Part shown: piece by piece, positions 11,041 to 20,891 of the stretch
Position numbering within the stretch: position 1 is the stretch's first letter
How the letters are laid out: every line of letters starts with the position of its first letter
NCBI GenBank assembly: GCA_963576735.1
Contig: OY755173.1
Span: forward strand, 20,058,873-20,122,872
Length of the DNA: 64,000 bases
Direction: 5' to 3'
From: Bedellia somnulentella
Lineage: Eukaryota > Arthropoda > Insecta > Lepidoptera > Bedelliidae
Program-made: the position numbers and the translations under genes
Notes under the pieces: model-generated
Told to the model about the DNA's origin: nothing
Seen by the model: only the letters and a program-made list of their open reading frames with translations
Database searches by the model: none

Positions 11041-11405
11041 AAAGAAAAGTTAGAAGGTAAGATTATTCACGGAACATAGCTATAGGGTAAAACGTAACAA
11101 GCATATTTACAAAACAGAATAAATAGCAGCAAGTATTTTTAATAATGCATTCATCGTGATCCGAAGGAGAAAATAAAAGAATACTTATTTTACGAATAAA
11201 AAACAAACTAAAATACTGTCGCAAGGTTGAGGATCGAACTCTGTACCTTCATCACTGAGCGTGAAACGTTTAACGCGTTACACCACTTCGATCTTAGAGC
11301 TAAGAGTCGAAATTGACGATTATATTAGGATTGCGAACGAACAATATAATATATGGCAAAACTTTTCGACTATGTTCCGTGCAATATATAAAATATGCCT
11401 AAAGT
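11041..11405 (-). repeat. Duplicated unit with tRNA-like segment, copy 1
   Basis: This unit and the one at 11685-12005 share AACG..AGCATATTTACAAAACAGAAT, AGTATTTTTAATNATGCATT and a right part with GAAATT.ACGAT.ATATTA and CGACTATGTT. On the minus strand it contains a tRNA-like stretch, GGTGTAACGCGTT then GAGTTCGATCCTC (B-box like), near 11235-11295. It may be an old SINE of a third family, but the similarity extends to both sides of the tRNA-like part, so an old local duplication is also possible. Confidence 0.5.
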
Positions 11406-11489
11406 GTTTTATTGGTAGAAAAATTTGTACTTACAATTTTGCATTCATTATCTGAGCCCTCTGTTTAGCGAACCTTTTTTTAATATTTT

Positions 11490-11527
11490 TTCCCTTTTAG
11501 GGATTTATAGCCGTGAGTATGTATCAA
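11490..11527 (+). repeat. SINE-A 3' end fragment
   Basis: CCCTTTTAGGGATTTATAGC followed by CGTGAGTATGTAT is the terminal hairpin and start of the tail of SINE-A. It lies between the two duplicated units. Confidence 0.6.
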
Positions 11528-11684
11528 AATTTTTTTGTTTAATTGGAAATTTTCGATTTTCTGCACATGTTTGTTTCCTTTATTTAATTTTCCGACGTTA
11601 TTATAAGGTAAACAATATTTTTAATCTTACTAAAAAGATATGTAAAAACATCACATAAATTTAAAGCAAAAAGATAATAATTGT

Positions 11685-12005
11685 TTCAGCTGGATTTACA
11701 GAACATTAGGATAAAACGAGCGTATTCACAAAACAGAATTATGCGCAGTATTTTTAATCATGCATTTATCATCATAACCGAAACAAAATAATTTTACGAG
11801 GAAAGAAATAAACAAAAAGCATGTCCCGGAAAAAAGATTTGAACTCACGCCCACATCAACAGCGCATGGCCCCTAATGCGTTGGACCATTTCGTACTATC
11901 TAAACAGGGTGAAATTAACGATAATATTACGATTGTTATCAAACTTATAATGTAAAGCAAAACAAGCGACTATGTTGCGCACAACCAAAATAAATTATCT
12001 AAAAA
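11685..12005 (-). repeat. Duplicated unit with tRNA-like segment, copy 2
   Basis: Counterpart of 11041-11405. On the minus strand it carries ATGGTCCAACGCATTAG and GAGTTCAAATC in the place of the tRNA-like arms of copy 1. The two copies differ at many positions, so the event is old. Just right of it (12030-12110) is a short GC-richer unique patch. Confidence 0.5.
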
Positions 12006-12275
12006 GCGCGGGAAGCGGCAAGCAGCTCTATTACAGAAAAAATCGACACAAGCTCTGCGCATGAAGGCTAACAGCCATCTGCCGCCCCGTTCTCCGCACA
12101 GGGACCCGCTCCAGATTGACATTGAAATTTAGGGTTTTTGCTTTATAACTCCACTAGCAGCCCGTCCCGGCTTCGCTCGGGCATAAATTATCAATAACAT
12201 TTTGTTTTTTATTTTATTACATGTATTATTATTTTAATATATTTTTTTTAAGTTTTAAGCTATGTTATATTTTTT

Positions 12276-12528
12276 TGCTGTGTAGTGTCAGCTTAGAATA
12301 GCACTACCCCATTTCTTCCGGTGGGTGTACGTAAGAGGCGACTAACGGTTTTGGGGCTTTTGAGGGACTTTTGGGCGATGTGGTTGGAGACCCATCACCA
12401 ACAACCTTTATTTCACCATCTTTTCCCCACACAACTTCCAAAAGTGGCTGAGGAATTTCTGATTCCTTAGCTCTGGCTACCCCTTCTAGGGATTTATAGC
12501 CGTGAGTATATGTATGTATGTATGTATG
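12276..12528 (+). repeat. SINE-A copy, full length (variant A1)
   Basis: TGCTGTGTAGTGTCAGCTTA through TTCTTCCGGTGGGTGTACG to CGTGAGTATATGTATGTATG. The A1 variant has the GTGTCGGC head and the CCGGTGGGTGTACG block. It lies inside the Helitron, between the helicase remnant and the Helitron 3' end, so it is younger than that insertion. Confidence 0.92.
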
Positions 12529-12554
12529 AGTAATTATATCAAAAGCCATTCAAT

Positions 12555-12935
12555 TTATAGAGTTAGAGCTTCCCTGTAAACAATATTTGACGTTGTTGTA
12601 TTTTGGGGCAGCAAAATAAATTGATGTTCAGGAGCTCCCACCCGCGATAGGCCAACGTACAGTTGACCGTGAGTAAAACAATTCTTTCGCAGGTCAATCC
12701 CTACTAATTTGAAGGTTTGGCCTTGGGACTTATTAATTGTTAAAGCAAAAGATGTTTTAACCGGAAATTGTAGCCGTTTAAATGGAATTGGCAGATCAGT
12801 TGGGATCATCGGTATCCTCGGTATATGAGCTAATTGACCGGCTGCTGGGCCAGTGATAATAGTCGCTACAATTAAATTTTGTTTTAACTCTTTGATAAGC
12901 AGCCTCCCGTACCCCTTCGTGACGCCTGCAACAAC
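12555..12935 (-). pseudogene. Helitron helicase (Pif1-like) C-terminal remnant
   Basis: The minus-strand frame contains TIITGPAAGQLAHIPRIP, SFALTINKSQGQTF and LYVGLSRV, the last helicase motifs of the RepHel protein that Helitrons use for rolling-circle transposition. The frame reads back to about TKGYGRLLIKELKQN near 12930 and then is lost. The Rep nuclease and most of the helicase are missing, so no function is expected. Its direction agrees with the Helitron ends. Confidence 0.85.
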
Positions 12936-13515
12936 TTACTATGCATAGCTAATCGAGCGGAGTTTTATCTATTTTTTTAATTCGAGATAACTTTCGAATG
13001 GAATGTTCGAATCGAATAATTCAAAAAGTAATATAAGGGTATTGAAATAGTCTAAAATAATATATATGTTTTTTTATAAGGATTAGATAGGTACAAATAA
13101 AGAGCCTTTTCTAAAGCAGGATTTTAATTTAATTTTTAAATAATTTTATATAATGACGCTTGTTGTGAGATAACTATAATAGTTAGAGATATGCTGTCGG
13201 GGCATTTTTTTTAGATAATGATGTGTTCTATAAAATTGTAGTACATAATTTTATTCTATTGTCAATAGTTTTCGCAGCGCACGCGATGTAAGGTTTTTTT
13301 TTGGTATTTCTTTAACACCTTGGGTTACAATTTTGAAGTTTACGTAAGGATCCCAAATTTTTTTGAAAATAAAATATAGCTTATGTCACTCGGGAATAGT
13401 GTAGCATCAAAACAGTGAAAGAATTTTTCAAATCCGTCCAGTAGTTTTGGAGCCTATTCAATTCAAACAAACAAACAAAAAATCAAACCTTTCCTCTTTA
13501 TAATATTAGTATAGA

Positions 13516-14191
13516 TAATTAGGATGAAAAGGCTAAAAATTATTCATACAGATGATAGACTACTCAGTTGTCTACGCAAATATTACGTAATCGATAACAT
13601 ATATGCAGTATTCTGACAGCAATATCAGACTTTACGATAAAAAAGCCCCCCACAAATTATTTTTTTTCTTAGTCGATTATTATTGAAAACGAATGAGAAC
13701 CGTCATTATTAAAGAAAAGATATTGAACTTGAACATATATTTTATTTAGAGTGTGATTGTTTCATTGAGCAGGTTTCATTGAGTTTGAAAACTACCAAAA
13801 TCAGTGAAATTTTCGAGGGAGGCCCTTAAGGTGCAGGCCTTTGTTTTGAAAGGTAAGACCGAAACTATTTTTACTGTACCTATCGATCTGTCTTTACGAA
13901 GTAGAAAAATAAGTACGAAAGGTATCTTTGCCAAGGTTTACAAATAGTTTATGCTATTTTCAACCAACAGGGAAACACCTTTTGACTCCACATAAAAATT
14001 ATAACAAAATGCAACAAGGTACTAACGGTAAGGGAGACATTGTATGAAATCAAATTCATGTCACCGGAATCGAATTAATTCCAAATAAAAAAAAAGTCAA
14101 AATCTGGGAATTTATATAAATAAATAAACAGCTCTTAAAGTCGGACTACGTCTTTACGTGATGATATCAGTGACTTTATCTTATAAAAAAT
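13516..14191. other. Gap: AT-rich DNA, nothing recognised
   Basis: No gene, RNA or named repeat was found. Short poly-C/poly-T tracts lie near 13645-13670. The sequence is otherwise unremarkable and AT-rich. Confidence 0.4.
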
Positions 14192-14340
14192 TGTGTGTTG
14201 CGGTTGGAGACCCATCAACAATGATACTTTGTTTCTACCATCTTCTCGCCTATCAACTTCCAAATGTGGCTGAGGAGTTTCTAGCTCTGAAGCTCTGGCT
14301 ACACCTTTTTGCGATTTATGGACGTGAGTATTTGTATAAT
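14192..14340 (+). repeat. SINE-A copy, 5' truncated
   Basis: From TGTTGCGGTTGGAGACCC through AATGATACTTTGTTTCTACC and AAATGTGGCTGAGGAGTTTC to GCGATTTATGGACGTGAGTA. An A2-like older variant whose tail has decayed. Confidence 0.75.
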
Positions 14341-14730
14341 AAAAGTTGTTCGAGTCCAAAGCCGTTTGAATAAATCGTATTAGTATGCAACTATCATCTT
14401 CATTACAAATACCCTATATCAGTGAATAATTTACAAATTAACAAAGTGTACTCGTAGAAAGTTAGCGCGAAGAAGTGATCGGTCTGCTGATCCCAGCCGG
14501 GATATCGGACATGTCCGGTCCGGACAACGGATGTGTCCCGAGGGGTTGATTGATTCATTAGCCCTGTCCCGGGACCAGATCAGCTAATAGACGTGTGGAC
14601 ATCTGTTTAGCAACTCGGGATAAATTTTGTAGCTGTTTTGAGCGACTGCGGTTGGCCGATATACCGACTGATTTAGGTTGAGGATTTAAATTAAAAATAT
14701 AGGAAGAAAACGCATTGTGGATGAAAATAA
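14341..14730. other. Gap: GC-richer unique DNA with inverted repeat arms
   Basis: Around 14470-14600 the DNA is GC-rich. GCTGATC..CCGGGA at 14486-14503 is mirrored by GTCCCGGGACCAGATCAGC at 14566-14584, and GGACATGTCC with GGTCCGGAC lie between. It does not match the SINEs or the terminal repeats seen elsewhere. No reading frame of note. Confidence 0.45.
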
Positions 14731-14959
14731 TATGTATACATATGTTCAGGGCTATAAATCCCTAAAAGGGGTAGCCGGAGCTAAGGAATTAGAAATTCCT
14801 CAGCCACTTTTGGATGTTAACTGGGGAAAGATGATATAACAAGGTAGTCGGTGACGGATCTTCAAGCGCATCGCCAAAAAGTCCCTTCAAAAGCTCAATG
14901 CCCTAAGTCGCCAAGGAAAGGAATGGGATTGTGATATTCTAAGCCAGCACTACACAGCT
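14731..14959 (-). repeat. SINE-A copy, near full length, diverged
   Basis: Minus-strand copy from a decayed TATGTATACATATG tail and AAATCCCTAAAAGGGGTAGC hairpin to TAAGCCAGCACTACACAGC at its 5' end. An RTE 3' stub is inserted directly beside its 5' end. Confidence 0.85.
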
Positions 14960-14970
14960 ACGCAGAAAAT

Positions 14971-15107
14971 ACATACATACATATACTCACGCCATTAGTT
15001 CCCATTGGGGTAGGCAGAGACTATTGATCGTCACTTCGCACGATCCTGACAAACCTCTCTAGCTTCGTTTACATCAATCTTTTCATACATGCTCTTTTAT
15101 TCTTCAT
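14971..15107 (-). mobile_element. RTE-like LINE, 137-bp 3' end insertion
   Basis: Minus strand: ends with the RTE C-terminal coding tail and 3' terminus (CTACCCCAATGGGAACTAAT, GGCGTGAGTATATGTATG). A perfect 11-bp target duplication ACGCAGAAAAT flanks it at 14960-14970 and 15108-15118. It is a severely 5'-truncated LINE insertion. Its tail is the same ATGT type as that of SINE-A. Confidence 0.88.
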
Positions 15108-15118
15108 ACGCAGAAAAT

Positions 15119-17345
15119 AAAAGGGTATCTATGAAAATATATTTTAATTATTGTAAAAAGAGCTCGAGAGCTTTGACAGGATCGTGCAAAATGGCGAACG
15201 ATGCTCTTTGGGAACATATGGCGTGAGTATATTTATGTATTTATCGAAGTTATGCATTTTGAGCACCAATTTAAGCTTAAACCTATCACTAAAGAATGTA
15301 ATTAAAGCACTTTCGAAATCATTCACTACCACGGCTGTTGAACATAATTTGCTTATAATATTACTAATATTAGTATGTAGTGAATCTCCTCCACCAAACT
15401 CTAGTATTTTTTTACAAGGGCATTATAAAAGGTTATTTGTAATAGTAACATATGCACATATCTTTAAATTTGTGAAAAAGATTGAGCTACAAGATAGACT
15501 AACCATTAAATGAAGGTCAAGGAAAGCTAAATCGTTATTAAGATTTTTGGCAAAGACCTATTCGGGAAATGTCAACTGTTGGCTGAACGACGATGAATGA
15601 GTCACTCATGCTAATACTATCTAATCCATGAGCTTTATTCTATATAAGTCAGGTTATTAAAACACTATAGATTATCCTGAATAGTATAGTTATACAACCT
15701 TCCCAAACAAAACTTATTAGCTTGAGTATACAACGTATCAGCAACGGCTAGTATGCGCGCACGCAAGTGCAGTGAGTGCATTTTTCATTGGTTCGCTATA
15801 AATCAGTTGGCTCCACCCCATTCTAATGGGAATTATAATTGATTCCCTCCCCGACAAGTCGGCTCCATAATCGTACCAATTTCATACTTATGTAATTACG
15901 TTTTGTTAATATCATTTGCTGCTTTCCTATTGATAATGATCAGAAAGCATCTGTCCAATTGGTGTTTGCATCGGTATAATGGCTTAAGAAATGGAAAATT
16001 GTTAATTAAGTATGTTCTCGTGTCGAAATAACCTAAGTATTCTTACTCACCTAGAAGGACATCATCGGGCAGATATGTACATACAATTAAGAAGATTAAG
16101 AAGAAAAATAATTTATTTGGCAATAAATGATTATAAATATTACAATGAATGTGTAACAAAAAAACACAAATATCATATTGCCAAATTGGTTCTGGCTCAG
16201 CATATGTGCCTCAGCTGCGTGTCTCGCAGGACACGTCAGCTACTGCACGCTGGTTTTCAGCCAGCACCAGTTAGTCAGACAACATTAACAACATAATGCT
16301 CTATGTAGCGTACACATTTATATCAACAAAACAATATGTACATATTTTTTCTATAATAAAATCATTACCTTTAAAATTTATACAGTCTTATTCACAAAGT
16401 CAATTAAATCCTGTAATTAATCTCTCACCTTTCTATGGTTACTGCCTTGGTGCTTTAGTTAGGCAACTATATGGCTATCTGGACCAAGACGTCGCAGATT
16501 CGAATCACAATTTAGATGCAACAGCATATGATGATTCACTATGGATGGATTAAATGAACTATATTCTGTGATCTGGCTAGTGTACGATTTAGTAATGTGT
16601 ATTACAGCATAAGGTCCTTGCTCTAGATCGGCCACCTATAGGTACTTATGATGCTGAAGTCTAAATAAGATGATAGGTCGTTAAGTACTTCTTACCCTGG
16701 CAACCCTTACCCTTTTTTATAGCAATATTGAGATCGCAGATTACTGAAGTAACATCCAAATAATTTAACCGTCTTCACTGAGCTTAGAGGTGTAGTGGTC
16801 CATGATCACTGTCTGTCTGAGAAATGTCTCTGTGCCTTTTTGCCCTTATACTTCTAGAGTTCAGATATATATGTAAAAATCATACAAAAAAGGTTGCTAT
16901 TACAAGCCGTCATTGGTGTTGGTGCTCACGCGATTTGTAAACGTCAAACGTTTGATTTTGAAAAGCGAACGTCATTACGCGGCCCAATCAGAGTGAGGTG
17001 CGCGCGCACCCCGCCGCGTGCTTTATTGCGCGCCAACCAACAGATATATCACTTGTCTGTGTATCCCCTCTATCTGATAGTCTGTGGTGGTTTTATTATT
17101 TGACTGTGGTGTTTTAATTATCGGGATGGGATGATGGGAAGATTTGAGATAGATTTGGAGGCAATTTTAGAATAATAAACAATTTGTTGAGATTACTTAG
17201 CCTTCTATAAATGTAGTCGTCAGTATATTTGATTTGTGTTTATGTTAAGAAGAGAAATGTACTTAGTAACTTTTTTGAATCCTATATCTTTAGTCTAAAT
17301 AACTTTTTACCGAGTCATATTTGGAATAAATAAAAAAGGACATGT
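15119..17345. other. Gap: unique DNA, no gene called
   Basis: Several 60-110 codon open frames occur (for example 15184-15513 and 16012-16296) but none shows motifs, domains or signs of splicing and I do not call them. A small imperfect stem-loop, AGCTGCGTGTC against GACACGTCAGCT, is at 16211-16240. GC-richer CpG-containing patches lie at 15740-15880 and 16910-17050; the latter has CGCGCGCACCCCGCCGCG and might be regulatory. Confidence 0.4.
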
Positions 17346-17709
17346 GCAACCGTGATAGCTCAATGGGTAGAACACCGGTTATCGTGCAAACGACTAGTGT
17401 TCAAATCCTGGGTCGGGCCTACACCAATTTGTCTTTTCTAAAGACATATGTGTGGTTTATTTATCATGGTTGTTAACAGTGAGGGAAAACATCGTGAGGA
17501 AACCGACATGGCTGAGTTGTACTTAGTCATGTGACAGGATATTCGTACAAAACGGCGATAGGCCTGCCCCCCATCACGTGAGTACACTGTCCACGCAAAA
17601 CGTTGGTACTCTGAACAACAGGTGACAAAGTCACGTGATGTTCAGAAGTATTAGTACCTCTGCCAACCCCTTCGGGAATATGCGGCGTGAACGTTTATGT
17701 TATGTTTAT
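17346..17709 (+). repeat. SINE-B copy, full length, with target duplication
   Basis: Complete plus-strand copy: GCAACCGTGATAGCTCAATG head (A-box), GTGTTCAAATCC B-box, CACGTG boxes at about 17575 and 17631, CCAACCCCTTCGGGAATATG, then CGGCGTGAACG and a TTATGTTATG tail. Flanks AAAAAAGGACATG (17332-17344) and AAAATAGGACATG (17711-17723) are a 13-bp target duplication with one mismatch. Confidence 0.94.
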
Positions 17710-17956
17710 TAAAATAGGACATGGTGACATAATAATACAATTAAATAAAATGATAATTCAAAGGTTATGGCATATTGGGTAGGAAGTATCATGAATAATT
17801 TCATCAAAAAATCTACTGATAAAGGTGAAGAGTATTGACTTGGTATCGAATTTCATTATCACCTAATTAGATCAGAAAAAGTCACAAACATCTCACTAAA
17901 ATATATGAGCTAATGCTTTAAAACTCGGCACAACAAGATATATTAGTAAAATTACT

Positions 17957-18076
17957 CAAACTTTCACGCCGTATACCGCCGAAAGGGTTAGAAGAGGTAC
18001 TAATACTTCTGAACATTACGTGACATTGTCCCAAGTTTTACTCGGACAGTGTTCTCACGTGAAAGGGGGCAGGCCT
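17957..18076 (-). repeat. SINE-B copy, 3' part, diverged
   Basis: Minus strand: TTTCACGCCGTATACCGCCG, AAGAGGTACTAATACTTCTG, GTTCTCACGTGAAAGGGGGC. 5' truncated and with a small internal deletion near the first CACGTG. Confidence 0.82.
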
Positions 18077-18949
18077 TAAAAAACTTTAATATAAAACTAG
18101 TACTTCAAGCTTAACTGCAGCACCATCATCATTGCAGCTAAGAAGTCTTCTATTAGGTTAATGGAATCCCAATATTACTAATCATAAATTAAAAGCCGCA
18201 AAGATGTCTCGAACAATACACAGATAAAACTCAACCTTCTATTTTAAAACGGGGAAGTCAAACGCAGTATTTACACTTGATCTGAATGCGCATTATATCA
18301 CAAAGTGGCCCAAGGCGTCGTCGGGAGTGCTCCAAACGGCAAACATATTCAATAAATCAAAAATGGTGGCACAATAAATGCAATTAAATATAAATCTTCT
18401 ATCTCGACGCCTCGGCTCTAATAAAGTCGACTATTATTTGCTATGCAACGATTCTGAACATTGGCGCCAAGATATATAGGGTAAATAAATAATGTCTATC
18501 TGTTGAGTTGAAATGTGATGTCATCAAACTTTTGAATATTTGTTTTTTTGGAATTAATTATAATAAATAATTCTAGATAAAAATATTGGATTGTTTGATG
18601 TCAAGGAAAATGAAATGACAACACCGAGCAATAGATGGCGCTAGTAGTGAATGAAATCATCATGACGAATCATACGTTATAGAAATCTTTTATGTCGTGC
18701 CATGGGAAAAGAAACTTAAATTATAAAAATATTATGGTTTTTTACCTTTTATTTTTAATATTTTTTCATAGAAACATCGTCCTTAATATTCAATTTTGCT
18801 ATTAAAATATAGTTGAAAGTCAATATGACGAGACGACAATAAATTAAGAATATTATAAACAACGTGATTTAAAATGAGTACACGGTTCAAACAACGTTAA
18901 AAACCATTATTTTACTACAAAAAAGGAAAATTGATCACAAAAAGGTTTC
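18077..18949. other. Gap: unique DNA upstream of the tRNA gene's 3' side
   Basis: No gene. 18270-18480 is more GC-balanced and non-repetitive. ATAGATGGCGCTAGTAGTG at about 18632-18650 is one instance of a motif that recurs in the window. The rest is AT-rich. Confidence 0.4.
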
Positions 18950-19021
18950 TAGCAGAGCGTGGTTTCGATCCACGGACCTCTGGGTTATGGGCCCAGCACG
19001 CTTCCACTGCGCCACTCTGCT
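18950..19021 (-). tRNA. Initiator tRNA-Met (anticodon CAU)
   Basis: The 72-nt minus-strand sequence folds as a complete cloverleaf. The acceptor stem is AGCAGAG/CTCTGCT with an A1-U72 pair. The anticodon stem is CTGGG/CCCAG with loop CCCATAA (anticodon CAT). The T-arm CGTGG/CCACG has the A-rich loop ATCGAAA. A1-U72 and the AUCGAAA T-loop are hallmarks of eukaryotic initiator tRNA. Internal A and B boxes are intact. A TTTTT run just downstream on the minus strand (about 18940-18944) fits pol III termination. It supplies Met for translation start. All stem pairs that I checked are intact. Confidence 0.96.
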
Positions 19022-20363
19022 TCGTGGTGGAAAGACCGAAATTGCCGTTTACATCGTTTATCCTTCATAGTTAGGTCGATATTTTCGTTAGACTCGTAAT
19101 ACTCATAAATGGTGGTCGTATCTTAATAAGATAAGACTGCAAAAAAAACCATCAGCATTTTGTTAATTCTTTTGTAGCATATTGGCAAGTATAGTTTAAC
19201 CCTTTATAAGGCAGAGGGCATATAGCAACCACCATAATTTCAACCTTACCTAGCATTACCCTAGAAAGAAGCTATTGAAACGTTTTAATACCCACATACA
19301 TTTATTCTTAATATTCTTTATGTACAATACGCAGTAATATAGGAATAAAGTGATGACGATGATAGTTTTAGATTAAACGGTAAAAAAAGACAAAACTATT
19401 ATTTCTTATCGATGTTGTTTACACTCTCATCCTTAGCAGTAGGCAAAGCCAGTAACGCAAACGGACAGCAACTTACAAAATTAAATACATTCCTTTCATG
19501 CAACACACCAAAAAGTTTGTAATTCTGATTTGTGGACATACTTAAAATTTAATATAAACTTAAAGTGTTTACAAAAGAAAAGCAAATAGAAGAAAAAAGT
19601 TCAACATAACCTTAGCATGTGTGTGTGTGTGTGAATAGAATATGTCATATATCAATACCATAAAACCCATTATATATTTTTCCTTTTAAATAACCATCTC
19701 TCCACTCAAACTCCAGCGTGAGTGACTGAGAATTTCCAGTAACATTTTTTCATTCCGCGCCGAACAAGTAATATAACCTCTCAATATTGTTCAAGCGATG
19801 CTTTGACGGGCTTATTAGACGAAGAAAATTGAAATTTACTTGCTAAGATGATTGGCAAGGTAATATAAGCTGGGACGGCAACACCCCGCTACTAACTAGA
19901 TTGCTTTTTTAACAGAATCCAGCGCTGAAGTTAATCCATCATTTTGGCGCGTAAACTACGATGGCGGTCGCCATTTAAAGATGGCGGGAAACACTAAGGT
20001 GTACTGCAGTGCAAAATATACTGTATCAATATAATATAGTCATCTTAATGTAGATTTTTTTATTAAATTTTTCACACTATTTTTGGCAGTAATATATTTT
20101 TTGTTTAGCTACCTCGATAGCTTAGTGGGATGGAAAAAACATCATCGTCTGTTTTTATCTTTGAAAGGAAGTAAAATCATTTAATTGGTACACAATAAAA
20201 AATACACTGTATAAAAATAGGTCCTGCCTCCGCTTAATATACGACATGGCTATAACCATAACGTACGCTGGTTTTCAGGCAACACCCTAGAAACTTAATT
20301 GCTTTTTTGGTTGCTTATTTATCTCAATTGTTATCATATGAGAAGAACTAAATAAAAACTGGC
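19022..20363. other. Gap: unique DNA with GT microsatellite
   Basis: A (GT)n run of about 16 bp is at 19617-19633. 19870-20000 is GC-richer (GGCGGTCGCCATTTAAAGAT). GGCAACACCC..ATTGCTTTTTT occurs twice, near 19877-19908 and 20278-20308, as a diverged direct repeat. No gene seen. Confidence 0.4.
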
Positions 20364-20379
20364 ATGACCAAGTTTAAAT

Positions 20380-20875
20380 GGTAGAAGAACGCTGATGTAT
20401 GGTAGTGAGTGTTGGGCATGGCAGAAGAAGCATGAAAGTAGAGTTAATGCAGTGGAAATGAGATCCCTCAGAAGTATATGTAATGTAAGGCTATGTGATA
20501 GAGTGCGAAATACTGTGATCCGTGAACGAGTAGGTTTGAAAGATGACGTAGTATGCAAGATAGAAAAAGGAATGTTGAGGTGGTTTGGGCACATAGAGAG
20601 GATGGATGAAAATAAAGTAGCGAAAGAGATATATAGAGCCAATGTGGATGGGATTGTTAGTAGAGGACGGCCTCGTAAAACGTTTCCAGACCAGATAGAA
20701 AACGTTCTTATAAAGGCGGGGGTCCGAAGTGAGAAGAATAAAAGAGCATGTATGAGAAGAATAATGAATGTAAGGGAAGCAAGAGAGGTTTGTCAAGATC
20801 GTACTAAGTGGCGATCGATAGTCTCTGCCTACCCCAATGGGAATAATGGGCGTGAGTATAAATAAGTAAGTAAGT
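20380..20875 (+). mobile_element. RTE-like LINE, young 3' end insertion
   Basis: A 496-bp 5'-truncated LINE copy with a perfect 16-bp target duplication ATGACCAAGTTTAAAT at 20364-20379 and 20876-20891. The 3' end reads CTACCCCAATGGGAATAATG, GGCGTGAGTATAAATAAGTA and a GTAA/AAGT tail. The undamaged reading frame and the perfect duplication point to a recent insertion. Other RTE pieces in the window (14971, 21838, 31930, 38962) are related by protein or 3' sequence. Confidence 0.93.
20395..20865 (+). pseudogene. RTE reverse transcriptase, C-terminal 156 residues
   Basis: The frame is open from the truncation point to its own stop. Translation shows MYGSECWAWQKKHESRVNAV, RNTVIRERVG, GMLRWFGHIERM and SRGRPRKTF, the typical C-terminal region of RTE-type endonuclease/reverse transcriptase proteins. 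It then runs into YPNGNNGREYK, which is encoded by the conserved 3' terminal hairpin region, so the end of the protein and the RNA recognition end overlap. The catalytic domains lie upstream and are missing, so the fragment is not functional. The frame begins upstream of its first ATG (R-R-T-L precede it). Confidence 0.88.
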
Positions 20876-20891
20876 ATGACCAAGTTTAAAT

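Larger units (their letters stand above)
12154..13515 (-). mobile_element. Decayed Helitron
   Basis: On the minus strand the element starts TCTATACTAATATTATAAAG at 13515, preceded by A. It ends GAAGCCGGGACGGGCTGCTAG at 12154, followed by T. A|TC..CTAG|T with a short GC-rich hairpin before CTAG fits Helitrons, which insert between A and T without target duplication. The 5' region with ACTGGACGGATTTGAAAAAT matches a form I associate with Lepidoptera. Inside is a helicase C-terminal remnant (12555-12935) and a SINE-A inserted later (12276-12528). It is far too short to be autonomous. Confidence 0.82.

Noticed and set aside
12304..12549. Open frame of 81 codons on the minus strand
   Set aside because: It is a translation of a SINE-A copy. 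The same peptide (HTYTHGYKSLEGVARAKE) appears from other SINE-A copies such as 60071-60295, so it is repeat-derived and not a gene.
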